DNA of 64,000 bases from Siphonodentalium dalli (taxonomy: Eukaryota; Mollusca; Scaphopoda; Gadilida; Siphonodentaliidae), in assembly GCA_032622095.1 (NCBI GenBank), contig CP136067.1:56215899-56279898 (forward strand). Reading direction: 5' to 3'. Under the pieces are notes generated by a model. That model did no database searches. It was not told the origin of the DNA and worked only from the letters and a program-made list of their open reading frames with translations. Position 1 is the first letter of the stretch, and every line of letters begins with the position of its first letter. Positions 60,516 through 64,000 of this stretch are shown in pieces. The position numbers were made by a program, and so were the translations under genes.

Positions 60516-61800
60516 CTATGGCTTATACAACTATTATGGCCATGCCTCATATTAAATATAAGCAACAACTTTTCATCACTCACTTTGAATTCCCGATATC
60601 TAAACTGATGGAGCATAACGGATAATGGTACCCATATTCTGGTTAGGCTCACACTAACAACATTTATAGTTGTTTTCACATCAAAAACGTTAACACTACC
60701 ATAATATCAGTCATGTGTGCATTTTTGTATTTCTGTTATGACCCTGGCAACAGTTACCACTCATATAAGTAAGAATTATATGGTATTTTTTTCAGCCAGC
60801 TCAACACTAACAACAACTATTCTAATTGTTTTCAACACAAAAGTGCTATTAGGTGTAGTTTAGTTTGTTAAAGCTACCATAATATCAGTCATATGTGCAT
60901 TTTTAGATTATGTGTGTGTCCCTAGCAACCGTCACCACTTGTAAGTAAGAAATATGGTAATTTGTCCGTCAGGTCAAAACTGACAACAATTATTTTCACC
61001 ATAAAAATGCTACACGACGTAGTTTAGTTTGTTAGAACACATATAATATCAGTCATATGCATTAATCCGATGCCGGGTTGTTGCCTAGCAACCGTTGCTA
61101 AGAAGAGCATGTCGCAAATGTCACCACATGTGAAAATGAGCAGTAGCGTATAAGGAACATATGTGCCAAGTTTCATGCCTTTATCGCCCTTTTCACAGTT
61201 GGTGTGTTTTCTACAAACAAGCACTTGGACTATCGGAAGAGCAAAATGTGACGAGAGCCTGTTTAGGGGGTAGGGTTATGGTTTTACAAGTATTGACCAC
61301 TTATCATAGGTATAGTTGCTAATCCCGCATATTATATTGCAGGAGTGATGTCTGTACAGTTTTTTAAATAAATTGCTTGCGCTTACGTAATGAATAGCCT
61401 GAGAAATTTGACATCGAATAGAACAGTTTGTCTGAAAAAAATCGTCATTTGTTGGGGTCATTATGTTATTTTATATCCATATCTGCGAAATTCTTTCAAA
61501 TCCCCCCGTTGAATTTGTATCTCTAGTTCGAGAATTGTGTACTGAACAATATTGAGTACATTTGGTATATGTTACGGCTGAAAATTGTTTATATCATCCC
61601 AGTATTCCTATGATTGTGAAAAAAATATAAAAAAATAAAATTTATGGAAAAAATTGGTTAACTCCGAAAGCTCAACTCCGATTTTAGGGGACTTGACGCA
61701 TCCGCGATGGTATGGCCTAAATAATATAAAAAAATCAGCTTTCCCGGTTTTATTTCCTTACTTTTCCCCATTCACGCCTAATGTGCCTGGACTAAATGGC
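60516..61800 (-). repeat. Right arm of the large inverted duplication
   Basis: Inverted partners of the left arm: CCTAATGTGCCTGGACT (61780), TCAGCTTTCCCGG (61735), ACTCCGATTTTAGGGGACTT (61674), TTTAGGGGGTAGGGTTATG (61261) and GTATAAGGAACATATGTGCC (61148). The proximal part has about three monomers with ACTACCATAATATCAGTCAT (60696, 60872). By eye, divergence from the left arm is considerable. Confidence 0.75.
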
Positions 61801-62554
61801 GATGGGAAAGTAAAAAAATAAGTTTTTTTTACTAATTTGTAACTAAATCTTCTCATATCGAATATGATTTATTGCCTATATGCCATCAGATGAGTGTCCA
61901 AATCAACCAAGCTACTATCCGAATACATTAAATGAACGCCCAAAACCACTTAACGATCGATTGTCACAAACCAACTAAGCAGCGTAACCCAACGCAAGGG
62001 GTGTCTCAAACTACCTTCTTAATCGTATACAAAATTAACCGATGAGTGTCCTAGACCACAGAGCGGGCGTTCCAAGTCAGACAACTAGGCCTGATTCGTC
62101 ATCTCAGGTTTAAACCTCCGAGTTTAAACCTGGTTTAAACCTACATTGGCGGTCCAGCCAAACCGAGTCTAAGGGGGGGGGGGGGCGTTTTTGTCGTTCA
62201 GTTTCCAGCTAATTGACAACTCGATTCGATGATATGAGCAAGCAGTCAAACTACCCTCTTTATAATTACCAATCGGACCAAAAGACAAGCCGATACAATG
62301 GTTATTGACATGTCATAAATTATCACGAACACGTGCACGGCACTGCACGCTCATTGGATTTATTCATTGAGAAATGAGTATCGCTCATGGACCATTAATC
62401 CGATCTCATTCTGGGTTTAAATCATCTGACAAAGGGCATGTCTATCAGCACGAGTTTCACGCGCTGTTTATCACTTTGTTTGTGATATATTTTCTACACG
62501 ATGCTTTACCCACAAAGACAAACTTTGGTGTATTTACATTTATATCTGTATATA
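61801..62554. other. No gene; TTTAAAC palindromes and a G14 tract
   Basis: GATTCGTCATCTCAGGTTTA at about 62093 is followed by AACCTCCGAGTTTAAACCTG GTTTAAACC. The first part recurs at 63968 (GATTCGTCATCTCAAGTTTA). A G run lies at about 62173-62186. A 79-codon frame at 62374-62613 enters the adjacent MITE and is not supported. Confidence 0.4.
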
Positions 62555-62558
62555 TTAA

Positions 62559-63055
62559 AGGCACGTGCGGCCTTAATTGTCAAAAATATTCATATTTGTT
62601 CCAAACACCGTAAACAACAGAAAAACATTAAAACGCATACAGTTCCGTTCATATATACCATGACCATCGCGTAAACAGCATGTTATCATAAAGACCTACT
62701 ATATTTTACCTAAGCAAGAGCCTGATTGTGTTACAGAAGACAGCACAATGCTACTGGCTAATCACACACAAATGGCATAAACGCTCTTTATTAGTTCCAT
62801 ATCAGGTATTCACCAACAAATAAGGCTCTTTATGTTTACCATCATAATATAAACAAACACCAGAAAAGTAACTTTTTATTCTTTTGTTTACATAACAATG
62901 GTCAAACAAATGACCATAACATACTGTTTATGTGATATTTCTTATTTGTATGCGGACAAAGTCTATCTACATTTTGATGTTCTTTCAGTTTGTGGCGGTT
63001 TTTGACGGGTGGAGATATTTTCACAGGACACCCACCGCCAAGGCCAACCGTGTCT
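62559..63055 (-). mobile_element. TTAA/AGG MITE (Kolobok/T2-like), copy D
   Basis: TTAA at 62555-62558 and 63056-63059 flanks 497 bp. The ends are AGGCACGTGCGGCCTTAATT and, inverted, AGACACGGTTGGCCTTGGCG. It is co-linear with copy B and inverted relative to copy A over its whole length. Confidence 0.85.
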
Positions 63056-63059
63056 TTAA

Positions 63060-64000
63060 AGGGTATAGGAGCTGTATGTCCGTTTGTCTGTTCGCAACTA
63101 TTCTAAAACTGATTTGAAAATAAGAACATTTAATTAAAAAAAAAATGAACAAATTGTGTTGTTAAATTGAGTAAGGAGTTGTATCTAACAGGAAACAATA
63201 TTTAAAATTTATATTAATATTTGTTTTAAATTTAATTAAATATTTTTTTTAATTAAAATGATCAAATGATCAAAGTGTGCGCAAATTTGACACAGGCTCC
63301 TTTTGCACGAAGGGGCCGCATGCAGGCCCATCTGGCGCTGAATAAATGCTCCATAATCGAGTCAATACTGGACCTAGATGTCAGTCAAGTAAAAGCAATT
63401 TGCTTATGAGTGCACACCAGAAGCGGCATCTGAACTGTTTGAAGTGGGCAACCATATTACATGCGTTGCTTTTTTCAATGTAATAAATATTCCGTCGTGC
63501 AGAAAATCAAAATGTTCCCAGGTTTTGAACTGGTGGAATATTATGGGAATTTATGGGCGGAGCCAGAATAGAGCTTTGTGGCATGATCTACATCAAAATA
63601 TGTTATCAAATTTGACTCATATTGCAATATAAGTTTAGGATTGCAAACTGTGTATAGCATATCTGGTCATGCAGTAGCACGGTTTTGGTGTCAAAATTAA
63701 AACGTTGAACCATTCAAATTAATTCGTAGAAAACACCAGTATTTGTGATTGCCACAAGCCAAAAAAAACCACACACAAGATAGTTGTAAAAATCATATTG
63801 AAGGAACATGTCCATATCTGAGCAAAGCTCGCGTGCGAATGAATCAACTGTGACATGATAACACCAATCGGCAGCCGCCACTTAGACACGCCCTCACTCG
63901 AGATAACTTACAGCTCCACCATTTGATTGATTGTTTGACAATTCTAAACCGCGATGAAGAAAAGAGGGATTCGTCATCTCAAGTTTAGCCTCGGTAAAGC
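63060..64000. other. No gene recognised
   Basis: AT-rich. The last 33 bases repeat the GATTCGTCATCTCA motif seen at 62093, so an element may straddle the window end. Confidence 0.35.

Noticed and set aside
1-64000. tRNA, rRNA or snRNA genes
   Set aside because: I saw no convincing A/B box pair with cloverleaf arms or rRNA core sequence. Scanning by eye is not exhaustive; a covariance-model search would settle it.

Overview
This is a repeat-dense, AT-rich stretch of an animal nuclear genome. It most resembles a marine invertebrate, perhaps a mollusc or another lophotrochozoan. The basis is the mix of elements: CR1/L2-type LINEs with a 2A-like leader, an L1/Tx1-type LINE, a Penelope-like element with a GIY-YIG domain, Helitron-like elements, TTAA-specific MITEs and long satellite arrays. 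The phylum is inference. I found no convincing host gene, rRNA or tRNA. Nearly everything recognisable is a mobile element, usually broken, or a tandem repeat. Nothing looks bacterial or viral.

Layout. 0-10 kb: copies of a palindromic MITE family, a LINE reverse-transcriptase fossil (3.5-4.3 kb), a head-to-tail run of three Helitron-like units (4447-6644), and one unassigned ORF with a membrane segment (9190-9627). 10-22 kb: a TTAA/CCCTTT MITE that folds into a nested cruciform (10066-10460), a pair of G/C-tract inverted repeats (12.4 and 14.1 kb), a TTAA/AGG MITE (15949-16441), LINE and SINE tails, and much unassigned AT-rich DNA. 22.4-28.4 kb: a GC-rich minisatellite, then a 191-bp satellite array split by a minus-strand CR1/L2-type LINE, which is itself split by a MITE. 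28.4-37.2 kb: three more Helitron-like units around a 5.8-kb AT-rich satellite with about 1.58-kb higher-order units. 37.6-41.7 kb: a nearly full-length CR1/L2-type LINE with one in-frame stop and one scrambled segment. 43.6-50 kb: a second 191-bp array split by an L1/Tx1-type LINE with a 13-bp target-site duplication. 50-53 kb: a Penelope-like element missing its catalytic RT core and split by a 1.57-kb TTAA element. 55-63 kb: MITE copies flanking an old inverted duplication with about 1.3-kb arms.

The nested insertions give a relative order of events. The 191-bp satellite came first, LINEs then inserted into it, and TTAA transposons then inserted into LINE and Penelope sequence. Two of these insertions leave intact coding junctions once one TTAA copy is discounted, which fixes their boundaries exactly. 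The two LINEs, and the end of the second array, fall in the same short segment of the 191-bp monomer. No autonomous, intact transposase or retrotransposon is present.
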